Assembly: GCA_050187175.1 (NCBI GenBank)
Contig: JBFWXS010000016.1
Location: 27,274-91,273, forward strand
From: Zeimonas sp050187175
Lineage (GTDB): Bacteria; Pseudomonadota; Gammaproteobacteria; Burkholderiales; Burkholderiaceae_E
Reading direction: 5' to 3'
DNA length: 64,000 nucleotides
Position numbers and translations under genes: made by a program. Numbering within the stretch: the stretch's first letter is position 1; each line of letters starts with the position of its first letter. The notes below the pieces were generated by a model, which saw only the letters and a program-made list of their open reading frames with translations, ran no database searches and had not been told where the DNA came from. Positions 1 through 7,788 of the stretch are shown here, one piece after another.

Positions 1-408
1 GCACCATGCCTTCAAGCCATGCAGCCGCACCGATTCGGACCGATCGCCAGCTCGACGGAACTCGAGCCGGGCGTCGGATGGCTCGGCGCACCATGTAGCC
101 CAGAGCTCGTTGGACGTCGCCGATTCGGCGTGGCCGAGTTCCCGAAGAATGGCGAGTGCATCGGCGTGGCTCTCCAGTAGCTTCGCCCAGGCGAGATCCC
201 GCTGCGCCACGGCGCTGAATACTCGCCACCGGTCGAGCGTGTGCCCGGCACCGGGATACGGCAGCTGCCCCCAGCCGCGCTCTATCAGCGACCGCAATGC
301 CGTCTCAGCCGGCGCGCCATTCAACAGAGAGTCGAGTTCCATCGCAAGGCGGTCCAGGTCGAGAGCTGGAAACGAACTTGAGCAATCCCTGCCGTCATCT
401 CCACGCAT
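1..408 (-). CDS. Acyl-CoA dehydrogenase-like protein, N-terminal part (cut by window edge)
   Basis: An open frame runs without a stop from ATG at 408 to the left edge (136 codons). An in-frame ATG at 342 is an alternative start. The visible protein carries ELDSLLNGAPAE, ERGWGQLPYPGAG, FSAVAQRDLAWAKL, HADALAILRELG and LEFRRAGDR, a pattern I associate with the helical N-terminal domain and start of the beta domain of acyl-CoA dehydrogenase-like flavoproteins. The FAD-binding and catalytic C-terminal parts would lie outside the window, so activity cannot be judged. It follows the membrane-protein gene on the same strand after 77 bases. The family call is from pattern recognition only. The coding frame itself is more certain than the function. 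Confidence 0.6.
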   Translation of the reverse strand, partial: MRGDDGRDCSSSFPALDLDRLAMELDSLLNGAPAETALRSLIERGWGQLPYPGAGHTLDRWRVFSAVAQRDLAWAKLLESHADALAILRELGHAESATSNELWATWCAEPSDARLEFRRAGDRSESVRLHGLKAWC

Positions 409-485
409 CGCTTGCCTGCTCGACGTCACCGGCGCAAGCGCAGCGATCAGGCCTCCGGAGCCGCCTGCGCAGGATGCGGCGGGTT

Positions 486-1382
486 TCATTCGTCGCGAGC
501 CCGTCCGCCTATGGTGGCGGCGTAGCTGGCGACGAATGCGCCAATGAGCATCGATGCGAACGCCCATAGTGAGAATGTCGCGGCCGCTTTGCGCGCTGTA
601 TCAGCGGCCTCGCGCGCGGTCTGTTCCGCCTGCTGAGCGGCCTGCCGCGCCCGCGCAGTGATATCGGCGACACGCTGTTGCGCGGTCGCTTCGTCCACGC
701 CAGTACGATTGGCGATCAGCCGTATCAGGTAGGATCGATCGGCGTCGTCGAGATCTCCTTGCAATAGAGCATTTCCGAGGATGCGTGATACTTCGCCACG
801 CGAATCACCCGGCTGCGTCCGCGATGGATCATCGGCGCGCAACAGCGCGTCGGTGAAATAGTCGAGCCGCGCATTGTCGGCGTCGCCGCTCGCCGCCTGG
901 CCGGCGAGCGCGGTGGCTGCGCCCGCTCCGGAGCCGACTAGCGTCGCGCCGGTATGAGCGGCACCGGAGACGAGGGACGCCGCCGTCGACCCGAGTAGCA
1001 CCAGCCCTACCAGCACGCTGACGGCCCACACCAGAAAGCCGTGCGCCGTATCCCTGAAGTAGATCTCATCGTGGGCGGCATCGGTCCACCGGGTGCGAAG
1101 GCGCCCGGCAACGAAGCCGGCCACGCCGTAGGCGATGATCTGTACGATCAGCAGCCACACGATCGTACCGACGGCAATCGCGGAACCGGAGGCGCCTTCG
1201 TTACGCCACGGTGAGATCGCGAGAAAACCCAGTCCCGAGCCTCCGGTAATCAACATTGCCGACAGGGCGGCCGCGATAGCGGCGCCTGCGAAGACCGCGC
1301 CCCAGGAAACCGCGGAGCGGCCTGCTTCGGCGCGAGGGGGCAGCGTGTTGGGTGGCGCTATTACTGAATGGGTGGAAGCCAT
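486..1382 (-). CDS. Conserved multi-pass inner-membrane protein of unknown function
   Basis: 298 residues. After a short polar N-terminus comes SAVSWGAVFAGAAIAAAL, the start of the first membrane helix. Further hydrophobic helices follow at about residues 70-95 and 115-145. Then come a Gly/Ala-rich segment, an acidic middle part (DALLRADDPSRTQPGD), a long Ala/Gln/Arg-rich amphipathic stretch (about 230-265) that may form a coiled coil, and a last helix near the C-terminus. This architecture recurs in proteobacterial proteins annotated as hypothetical or 'PhnA-like', but no activity is established and none is claimed. It lies 43 bases downstream of the 24-residue peptide gene on the same strand, and the two may share a transcript. 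Confidence 0.75.
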   Translation of the reverse strand: MASTHSVIAPPNTLPPRAEAGRSAVSWGAVFAGAAIAAALSAMLITGGSGLGFLAISPWRNEGASGSAIAVGTIVWLLIVQIIAYGVAGFVAGRLRTRWTDAAHDEIYFRDTAHGFLVWAVSVLVGLVLLGSTAASLVSGAAHTGATLVGSGAGAATALAGQAASGDADNARLDYFTDALLRADDPSRTQPGDSRGEVSRILGNALLQGDLDDADRSYLIRLIANRTGVDEATAQQRVADITARARQAAQQAEQTAREAADTARKAAATFSLWAFASMLIGAFVASYAATIGGRARDE

Positions 1383-1425
1383 GACTTCTCCTTCGTTCTC
1401 GTTCGTCCGGTGTGGGTGGCGGGGA

Positions 1426-1500
1426 CTAGTTCGCGAAGAGGGCGATCAAAATGATGATCGGAATAGGGATGCCGAGCAGCCAAAGAAGAATCGATCGCAT
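1426..1500 (-). CDS. 24-residue hydrophobic small membrane peptide
   Basis: ATG at 1500, stop TAG at 1428-1426. A strong Shine-Dalgarno sequence, AAGGAGA, lies 6 bases before the ATG. The peptide begins MRSILLWLLG, has a Pro/Ile core (IPIPIII) and ends LIALFAN. It is one short transmembrane segment with a single N-terminal Arg and no charged C-terminus. I recall near-identical 23-26 residue ORFs scattered through rhizobial and Burkholderiales genomes, often missed by annotation. That recall was not checked by search. The strong ribosome binding site plus the clean hydrophobic composition supports translation. Function unknown; insertion into the inner membrane or a partnership with the adjacent membrane protein is inference. 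Confidence 0.65.
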   Translation of the reverse strand: MRSILLWLLGIPIPIIILIALFAN

Positions 1501-1761
1501 GCGGGTCTCCTTGCATGGTTTACTCATAGGGGCCTGAACATGGTGATCCGTGCTAAGAGGCCTTGGCAGAAAACCTTCAGGCGCGTCCCGGCAGCGGGCC
1601 GGCTCTCGCGCAGCACGTCACATGCCTGCTTTGCGCAGGCGCTTGCTTGGGCCGGACGAGTTGTTTGAGGATTCGTCCAATCGGAACATAATTCGCCCGG
1701 TGTTCGCTCTCAACGCCGCCGCCCGAGCTCGAAACGGCGCGCCCGTACGGACGCTGAAGCG

Positions 1762-2712
1762 GTGATCGACGCCCGCCAGCTCCGGTATTTCGTCGAGGTC
1801 GCGACGCTGGGCAGCATCAAGCGTGCGGCCGAACGGCTGCATATCGCGCAGCCGGCGCTGAGCCGCCGCATGGCATTGCTGGAGCACGAACTCGGCACCG
1901 AGCTGTTCAATCGCTCGGCGAGCGGCGTCACGCTGACCGCAGCCGGCCGCCGGCTGCTCGGCCGCGCGGCGGCGCTCGCAGACGAGCTCAGCCGGCTGCG
2001 CGAGCGTCTGCACAGCGACGCCGACGAGCCGACGCAGCTGCTGCATCTCGGCGCGATTCCAAGCCCGAGCCTGATGCTGCTGACGCGGCTCGTCGCCGAG
2101 TACCATCGGATCGAACCGGATGTCATGCTGCAGGTCATCGAGGCGCCGAGTCCGGTGCTGCAGGAGATGCTGCTCACCGGTCGCCTCGACATCGCATTGC
2201 TGACCGACCCGGCGGTCGATGACCGGATCACGAGCAGGCCGCTGTGGCGCGAGCGCCTGTTCCTGGTGACGCCGGCCGGCCGGGCTCCGACGGCGGCGGG
2301 ACTCGCCGGGCTGCCGTTCGCGCTGCCGACGCGAGATCCGAAGATCGCCGAATTGATCGAGCGTGCGCTGCGGCGCTTCGGATTGCCGTTCCACTTCGAT
2401 CTGGAAATCGCTTCTGCCGCCAGCGTCAAGCACCTGATCGGCACCGATGGCGCCTACTCCGTACTGCCGTATTCGGCGGTGACCGACGTGCCGCCCGACA
2501 TCCGGCTCGCGCTGCACCGGGTTCCCGACCTGTGGATTCGTCGCAGTATCGCGTGGCGATCCGCAACGCCGCTCCGGCTGGAGGCGGAACGACTGATTCT
2601 CACGCTCGAGCAACTCGTGGAAGAACGCTGCGCCGCCGATCCCAACGGCGACCTGCGTCGCGAGCACGGCGCTTCGCCGCGGCGCAAGAACCCACGCAGG
2701 CCGCGTCGCTAG
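1762..2712 (+). CDS. LysR-family transcriptional regulator
   Basis: 316 residues starting at GTG 1762 (MIDARQLRYFVEVA). The N-terminal winged helix-turn-helix is textbook LysR: LGSIKRAAERLHIAQPALSRRMALLEHELG, residues about 15-45, then GVTLTAAGRRLL. From about residue 90 follows the periplasmic-binding-protein-like effector domain (LHLGAIPSPSLMLL and onward). The C-terminus is basic (RRKNPRRPRR). The gene reads in the same direction as the downstream receptor-ligase-GrdB-PrpD genes instead of divergently as is common for LysR. The 15-bp repeat array between it and the receptor gene is a candidate binding region. It probably controls the catabolic island in response to a small carboxylate, which is inference. 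Confidence 0.9.
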   Translation: MIDARQLRYFVEVATLGSIKRAAERLHIAQPALSRRMALLEHELGTELFNRSASGVTLTAAGRRLLGRAAALADELSRLRERLHSDADEPTQLLHLGAIPSPSLMLLTRLVAEYHRIEPDVMLQVIEAPSPVLQEMLLTGRLDIALLTDPAVDDRITSRPLWRERLFLVTPAGRAPTAAGLAGLPFALPTRDPKIAELIERALRRFGLPFHFDLEIASAASVKHLIGTDGAYSVLPYSAVTDVPPDIRLALHRVPDLWIRRSIAWRSATPLRLEAERLILTLEQLVEERCAADPNGDLRREHGASPRRKNPRRPRR

Positions 2713-2735
2713 CCGCGGCAAGCTGGCGGTGAAGT

Positions 2736-2780
2736 GATCGGGATATGCCTGATTGGGATATGCCCGATCGGTATATCCTG
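2736..2780. repeat. Three tandem 15-bp units upstream of the first TctC gene
   Basis: The units are GATCGGGATATGCCT, GATTGGGATATGCCC and GATCGGTATATCCTG. Units 2 and 3 together also form an inverted repeat, GGATATGCC facing GGTATATCC. The array sits between the LysR stop and the strong AGGAGG ribosome binding site of the receptor gene. It could be an operator or promoter region, or another member of the minisatellite family seen at 13.4 kb and 30.7 kb. Confidence 0.6.
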
Positions 2781-2830
2781 GGTGTCGACGCCTCCCTAGA
2801 ATCGGTTGCATCTCGACCAGGAGGTGCGAC

Positions 2831-3889
2831 GTGCGCCAGATTCTCCGCCGGACCCGCCAAAGACCGGCCCATGTCCGGCCTCGGTCATGCATGAGCCGCT
2901 TCGCCCTTATCCTGTCCGGCATCCTGATGCTGTGCGGTCTGGGGGCGATCAGCTTGCCGCTACCGGCCGCGAACGCCCAGCCGGCCGCCGACCGGGCCTT
3001 TCCGGCTCGACCGCTGCGCATCGTTGTCCCGTTCACCACCGGCAGCACCTCGGACGCGGCATCGCGCTTCTTCGCCGAGCAGCTGGCCGGCGAGCTCGGC
3101 CAGTCGGTATATGTCGAGAACCGCGCCGGTGCCAACGGCATTATCGCGATCCAGACACTGCGGGCAGCACCTGCCGACGGCCATACGATCCTGCTCGGCG
3201 CGATCTCGCTGATGTCGATCAACCCGATCGCGGTCAAGGATCTGCCGTATGACCCCGTCAAGGATCTGGCGCCGATCTCGGGCCTCGCGCGCGGCATGAA
3301 CGTAATCGTCGTCGCCGCCGATTCCGAGATCCGCACGCTGGCGGACTTCGTCGCGCTCGCGAAAGCCGCGAACCCGGCGCTGACCAGCGGCAGCTTCGCG
3401 CCCGGATACACGCTGTCGACCGCATGGCTCGGCCAGCTCGCCGGATTCCGCTTCACCGCGGTGCCGTACAAAGGTCAGGCGGCGGTGCTCACCGACCTGA
3501 TCGGACGTCAGCTCGACTTTGCACTGGTCGATATCGGCGGGGCATTGCCGCTGGTGAAGACCGGCAAGCTCCGCGCGCTCGCCGTCACCGGCGAAGCCCG
3601 GCACCCCGAGATTCCCGATGTGCCGAGTGCCCGCGAAAGCGGCTACCCGGACTTCGTTCGCTATAGCTGGGGCGGCTTCTACGTTCGTAGCGATACACCG
3701 GCCCGGCTGATCGAGCGGCTGGCCGACGCGATGCAGAACGTGCTGGCCAAGCCGGAAAGCGCACAGTTTGCCGCCCGCCAGGCGCAGGAGCTGCTGCCGC
3801 TGCGTCCGGCTGCGATGCGCCAGTACCAGCTCGACGAGCTCGCGCGGATGCGTGCGGTCGCGAACTCGATCGGCTATGCGCCGCAATGA
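2831..3889 (+). CDS. Bug/TctC-family periplasmic solute-binding receptor
   Basis: Extracytoplasmic receptor of the tripartite tricarboxylate transporter type, which captures small carboxylates in the periplasm. The GTG at 2831 is preceded by a perfect AGGAGG with a 6-base spacer, so I prefer it. It gives an Arg-rich 20-residue N-terminal extension before MSRFALILSGILMLCG, a Sec signal peptide that would end near AANA. An ATG at 2891 with no visible ribosome binding site gives the conventional 332-residue product. The mature start FPARPLRIVVPFTTGSTSD and the motif VYVENRAGANG are diagnostic for the family. No TctA/TctB membrane subunits occur in the window. The stop overlaps the ligase start by 4 bases, so receptor and ligase are translationally coupled. 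Confidence 0.9.
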   Translation: MRQILRRTRQRPAHVRPRSCMSRFALILSGILMLCGLGAISLPLPAANAQPAADRAFPARPLRIVVPFTTGSTSDAASRFFAEQLAGELGQSVYVENRAGANGIIAIQTLRAAPADGHTILLGAISLMSINPIAVKDLPYDPVKDLAPISGLARGMNVIVVAADSEIRTLADFVALAKAANPALTSGSFAPGYTLSTAWLGQLAGFRFTAVPYKGQAAVLTDLIGRQLDFALVDIGGALPLVKTGKLRALAVTGEARHPEIPDVPSARESGYPDFVRYSWGGFYVRSDTPARLIERLADAMQNVLAKPESAQFAARQAQELLPLRPAAMRQYQLDELARMRAVANSIGYAPQ

Positions 3890-5322
3890 CCCGTATGACG
3901 ACAAGCCGTTCCGCAGTCACGCCGCATTACACCGGCATCACGACCCGCGATCCGATCGCCTTCATGGCGGAGCTCGATGCGCTGCGCTTCGCCAAGCTGC
4001 AGCGACAGATCGCCTACTGCTTCGCGAACTCGACCTACTATCGCGACAAGCTGCGCGCCGCCGGCGTCGCTGATCCGCGCGACATCCGCTCGCTCGACGA
4101 CTTCCGGCGCCTGCCGGCGCTGATCACGAAGTCCGAGCACCGCGAGATCCAGCAGCAATCGCTCGAGCGCGACGGCCATCCGTTCGGCACGCATCTGTGT
4201 GCGCCGCTGGAAAAGGTGATCCATGTCGCCGGCACGTCAGGTACTACCGGTGATCCGACCTTCTATACGTTCACCCGTAAAGACCTCGACATCACACTGA
4301 AGGTATTCGGCAGGATGTGGGCGGCGATAGGCCTGCGGCCCGGCGAAAGCGTCTTCCATGCCAATGGACTGTCACTGTGGCTCGGCGGCATCACCGCGAT
4401 CATGGCCTTCGAGGCGTATGGCGCCCGGCCGATCCCGATCGGTGCCGAAGCCGGCATCAGCCGCATCCTGCGCTACATGAAGCTGACGCGGCCGACGGCA
4501 CTGATCTGCACGCCGTCGCTGGCCACGCACCTGATCGACCGCTGTCGCGACGAGATCGGCTGCGACGTCGCCGCCCTTGGCGTGCGGCGGCTGATGGTCG
4601 GCGGCGAGCCGGGCGGCGGCCTGCCCCCGGTGCGGGCCGCGTTGAGCGAGGCCTGGGACGCGTCGGTGCACGACCTGGCCGGTGGCGCCTGGCATAACGG
4701 CATGATCTCGCCTGGCGGCAACGACTATCACGGCATGCACGTGATGGGCGAGGACTACTGCTTCCGCTATGACCTGCGCGATCCCGAGACGCATGAACCT
4801 TTGCCGATGATCGACGGTGCGGTCGGCGAGGCGATCCATACCGGGCTGGATTACGAGGCCGGCCCAGGTCTGCGCTATGCCACCGGCGACATCGTCCGGC
4901 TGCATGTGGGGGAGTGCCCGAGCGACGGCGTGTTCGGTACCCGCGTCGAGATCATCGGCCGGGCCGACGATCTGCTGATCGTCAAAGGCGTCAAGGTCTA
5001 CCCGGCCTCGCTGAAACAGGTCATCGCCGACTTCGGCAGCGACGTCGGGGATTTCCGCATCGACCTCGACACACCGCCGCCGAGAGTGACACCGCCGCTG
5101 CGGCTGACCATCGAGGCCGGCCGCGAGCTTGCGGCCGATCACTGCGCCGCGCTCGCCGAGCGGATCGCTGAACGGATGCACGCGCTGCTGTCCATCCGGC
5201 CGCGCATCACGATGGTGGCGCACGGCACGCTGCCGCGCTCCAATCAGAAGACCCAAATCATCAGGGTAGTCCGGCCCGGCGGCTCGCCGGCCGCGCAAGG
5301 CCCCGAGGGAACCAAGCCATGA
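3886..5322 (+). CDS. PaaK-like AMP-forming acyl-CoA ligase
   Basis: 478 residues of the phenylacetate-CoA ligase branch of the ANL superfamily. Such enzymes adenylate a carboxylic acid with ATP and transfer the acyl group to CoA. Visible motifs are the N-terminal LQRQIAYCFANSTYYRDKL, the phosphate-binding loop HVAGTSGTTGDPTFYTFT (about residue 110), the Asp-containing YATGDIVRL (about 330) and the hinge/C-terminal RADDLLIVKGVKVYP followed by LPRSNQKTQ. The length is slightly above PaaK's usual 430-440. The gene overlaps its upstream receptor and its downstream GrdB-like partner by 4 bases each, so all three should be made together. The acid activated is unknown; phenylacetate is not supported because no other paa genes are present. 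Confidence 0.85.
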   Translation: MTRMTTSRSAVTPHYTGITTRDPIAFMAELDALRFAKLQRQIAYCFANSTYYRDKLRAAGVADPRDIRSLDDFRRLPALITKSEHREIQQQSLERDGHPFGTHLCAPLEKVIHVAGTSGTTGDPTFYTFTRKDLDITLKVFGRMWAAIGLRPGESVFHANGLSLWLGGITAIMAFEAYGARPIPIGAEAGISRILRYMKLTRPTALICTPSLATHLIDRCRDEIGCDVAALGVRRLMVGGEPGGGLPPVRAALSEAWDASVHDLAGGAWHNGMISPGGNDYHGMHVMGEDYCFRYDLRDPETHEPLPMIDGAVGEAIHTGLDYEAGPGLRYATGDIVRLHVGECPSDGVFGTRVEIIGRADDLLIVKGVKVYPASLKQVIADFGSDVGDFRIDLDTPPPRVTPPLRLTIEAGRELAADHCAALAERIAERMHALLSIRPRITMVAHGTLPRSNQKTQIIRVVRPGGSPAAQGPEGTKP

Positions 5323-6329
5323 GTACTCAGACCCAAGCCGACACCTGCCCGCTGCAGCGCCCCACCGCCGGTTCGGCTGCCTCCGACAGCAAAGCCGAAG
5401 ACGGCCCCGGCCTCGGCTTCGCCCCCGAGCACGACCAGCCGGTGCGCTACATCGACCGGACGCGAAGCTGGTACCTGACGCTCGGCTACGGTACGCCGTA
5501 CACGTGGGCGCACTACATCGACGTACCGTTCAGCCGGCTGAGAGGGTCGCTGGCGCAGGCCCGCGCCTCGCTGATCACGACGGCCGCGCCCTATCAACCC
5601 GACAAGGGCCCGCAAGGTCCCGGCGCACCGTTCAACGCATCCGCGAAATTCCACGAGGTCTATTCCGGTGATACGTCGCAGCCCCATGACCTGCGAATCT
5701 CGCACGTCGGCATCGACCGCAAGCACGCCGACATGGCCGACAGCAACTGCTGGTTCCCGCTGCCGGCTTTGCAGCGCGCCGCCGCGGCGGGCACGATAGG
5801 CGAGGTAGCGCCGCGCTTCCACGGGCTGCCGACCGATCGCAGCCAGCGCCGCACGCTCGAGGTTCATGCGCCGGAACTGCTGGCCCGGCTGCAGGCCGAT
5901 GCGGTCGACGCGGTCGTGCTGGTGCCGAACTGCCCGGTCTGCCACCAATCGTGCTCGCTGGTCGCGCGCTATCTGGAGAGCCATGGGATTGCCACCGTCG
6001 TGCTGGGCGCCGCACGTGACATCGTCGAGTACTGTGGTGTGCCGCGCCTGGTGTTCAACGATTTCCCGCTGGGCAACGCCGCCGGTCGGCCCGGCGACAC
6101 CGCCTCGCAGACGCTTGCGCTTGCGCTCGCGCTGCAGCTGCTCGAACACGCGCCGGCTGCCCGGACGACGGTGCAGACCGCGTTGCGCTGGTCCGACGAT
6201 CCGTCCTGGAAGCTCGACTACCTGAACGCCGAGCGCTTTACGCCCGAAGAACGCGTTCAGATCCGCGCCGAAAACGAGCGTGCCAACAGCATCTCGGCAG
6301 CGGCCCGGCAGGCAGCGGCGGCCCGATGA
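5319..6329 (+). CDS. GrdB/PrdB-type (selenoprotein B family) reductase homologue with Cys active site
   Basis: 336 residues resembling the glycine/sarcosine/betaine reductase component B and D-proline reductase PrdB family. In the clostridial members a selenocysteine attacks the substrate or cofactor adduct. The core reads DLRISHVGIDRKHADMADSN, RFHGLPTDRSQRR, then LVPNCPVCHQSC at residues 201-212, giving Cys205, Cys208 and Cys212 (CxxCxxxC), and later DIVEYCGVPR and FNDFPLGNAAGRP. There is no in-frame UGA, so this is a Cys-only form. No grdA/grdC, prdA or thioredoxin-type partner genes are visible. It overlaps the ligase by 4 bases and is followed by the MmgE/PrpD gene 36 bases on. A reductive or C-S/C-N cleaving step on the CoA-activated acid is possible, but this is inference. 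Confidence 0.75.
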   Translation: MSTQTQADTCPLQRPTAGSAASDSKAEDGPGLGFAPEHDQPVRYIDRTRSWYLTLGYGTPYTWAHYIDVPFSRLRGSLAQARASLITTAAPYQPDKGPQGPGAPFNASAKFHEVYSGDTSQPHDLRISHVGIDRKHADMADSNCWFPLPALQRAAAAGTIGEVAPRFHGLPTDRSQRRTLEVHAPELLARLQADAVDAVVLVPNCPVCHQSCSLVARYLESHGIATVVLGAARDIVEYCGVPRLVFNDFPLGNAAGRPGDTASQTLALALALQLLEHAPAARTTVQTALRWSDDPSWKLDYLNAERFTPEERVQIRAENERANSISAAARQAAAAR

Positions 6330-6365
6330 GGCATCCGCCGAAGCCGCGCGATCAGGCTCTCCGTC

Positions 6366-7718
6366 ATGTCCGCCACCGCTGATCTCGCCCGCTGGGCTGC
6401 CGGGCTGCGGCTCGCCGACGTACCCGATGAGGTGCGCCGCATCGCGCGGCTCGCGCTGCTCGACTGGTACGCCGTCAGCTGGGCCGCCCGCGACGAGGCC
6501 GTGATCCGTATCGTCCGCGAAGAAGCGGTCGAGCAGGGTGGCACGCCGGTCGCCGGCCTGATCGGCACCGCGATAAGAAGCTCGGCGGCGTCAGCCGCGT
6601 GGGTGAACGGCGCCGCCGGACACGCGCTCGACTACGACGACGTCCACAATGACGTACCCGGCCATGCGACCGCGCCGGTCGCGCCGGCGGTGCTGGCGCT
6701 TGCCGAACAGACCGGCGCGTCGGGCGCGGCGCTGCTCATCGCCTTCATCGCCGGCTACGAAGCTACCGTATACGCCGCGCGCGCGGCGTCGGGATTGTTC
6801 GGGCGCGGCTACCAGGCCTCGACCGCCGCTGGCGTGATCGGCGCCGCGGTCGGCTGCGGCCGGCTGCTCGGACTCGACGCCGGGCAGCTCACGGTCGCGA
6901 TCGGCATGGCCGCGACGCAGGCCGCGGGCTTGCAGGCAACCTTCGGCAGCATGGCCAAGTGCTACAACGTCGGCCGGGCGGCGCAGAACGGCCTGCTCGC
7001 GGCCGCGATCGCGCGGCGCGGGTTCGAATGCGCGGCCGATGTGATCGAGGCACCGCGCGGCTTCGCCGCGGTGCTCGGCGACCAGTCAACAGTGGCGCCG
7101 CAGCCGCTCGGCAACGACGGCGTCTGGCACCTGCGGCGCAACCTGTTCAAGCTGCACGCGTCATGCTTCATGACGCATGCCGCGATGATCGCGGCCGCGA
7201 GCCTTCGTGCCGAGTGCGGCATCGCGTCCGACCGCATTGCTGCCGTCACGATCGAAGTCGAAGAGAAGTTCCACCGCGTCGTGCTGACGCCGCCGCCGGC
7301 GGCCGGACTGGCGGCGAAATTCAATCTCGCGCACTGCGTCGCTCTGGTACTGGCCGGGCGCGACACCGGGGCGCCCGATACATTCGACGACGCCACGACG
7401 CGCGATCCGGCGCTCCGCGCGCTGACGGCACGCTGCGCGATCAGGATCGTTCCCGAGATGCCGTTCACTGCCGCCACGGTCTCGGTTCGCGATACCGAAG
7501 GCAATACCTGGCGGGCGCACAGCGACGTCGGCGAACCGGAGCCCGATCTCGATCGGCTCGAGACGCAGGTCCGCGCCAAGGCGGCCACCTTGCTCGACGG
7601 GCTGGCCGATGGCCAAGCCCGCTGCCTGATCGACGCGTTCTGCGCGATCGATGCGGTCGCCGACGCCAGGACCCTGAATCTGCTGCCGGCAACGCCGCGT
7701 GCCCGGACGGCGCGATGA
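6366..7718 (+). CDS. MmgE/PrpD family protein
   Basis: 450 residues. The family includes 2-methylcitrate dehydratase (PrpD), aconitate decarboxylase and many uncharacterised relatives that typically dehydrate, isomerise or decarboxylate tricarboxylate-like substrates without an iron-sulfur cluster. The signature AWVNGAAGHALDYDDVHNDV (about residues 78-97), the following PGHATAPVAPAVLAL, GLQATFGSMAKCYNVGRAAQNG in the middle and KLHASCFMTHAA are clear. It lies 36 bases after the GrdB-like gene, presumably in the same operon. No prpB or prpC occurs nearby, so a methylcitrate role is unlikely. A role on the product of the ligase/GrdB pair is inferred. Confidence 0.88.
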   Translation: MSATADLARWAAGLRLADVPDEVRRIARLALLDWYAVSWAARDEAVIRIVREEAVEQGGTPVAGLIGTAIRSSAASAAWVNGAAGHALDYDDVHNDVPGHATAPVAPAVLALAEQTGASGAALLIAFIAGYEATVYAARAASGLFGRGYQASTAAGVIGAAVGCGRLLGLDAGQLTVAIGMAATQAAGLQATFGSMAKCYNVGRAAQNGLLAAAIARRGFECAADVIEAPRGFAAVLGDQSTVAPQPLGNDGVWHLRRNLFKLHASCFMTHAAMIAAASLRAECGIASDRIAAVTIEVEEKFHRVVLTPPPAAGLAAKFNLAHCVALVLAGRDTGAPDTFDDATTRDPALRALTARCAIRIVPEMPFTAATVSVRDTEGNTWRAHSDVGEPEPDLDRLETQVRAKAATLLDGLADGQARCLIDAFCAIDAVADARTLNLLPATPRARTAR

Positions 7719-7788
7719 CATCCCAGCTCTGGAAGATCCGACCGCGCAACGCATTGCGCTGAACTACGCCTGACGAGTGGAGCGATCG

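Noticed and set aside
110..547. Plus-strand ORF of 145 codons at the left end
   Set aside because: It is antisense to the partial acyl-CoA dehydrogenase-like gene, has Ser/Arg-rich composition and no recognisable motif. The minus-strand frame reads as a coherent protein.
1618..3471. 617-codon minus-strand ORF opposite LysR and TctC
   Set aside because: It lies across two well-supported genes and their promoter region; composition is typical of high-GC antisense frames.
5319..6329. Selenoprotein with in-frame UGA
   Set aside because: The frame has no internal TGA; the expected Sec region contains ordinary Cys codons.
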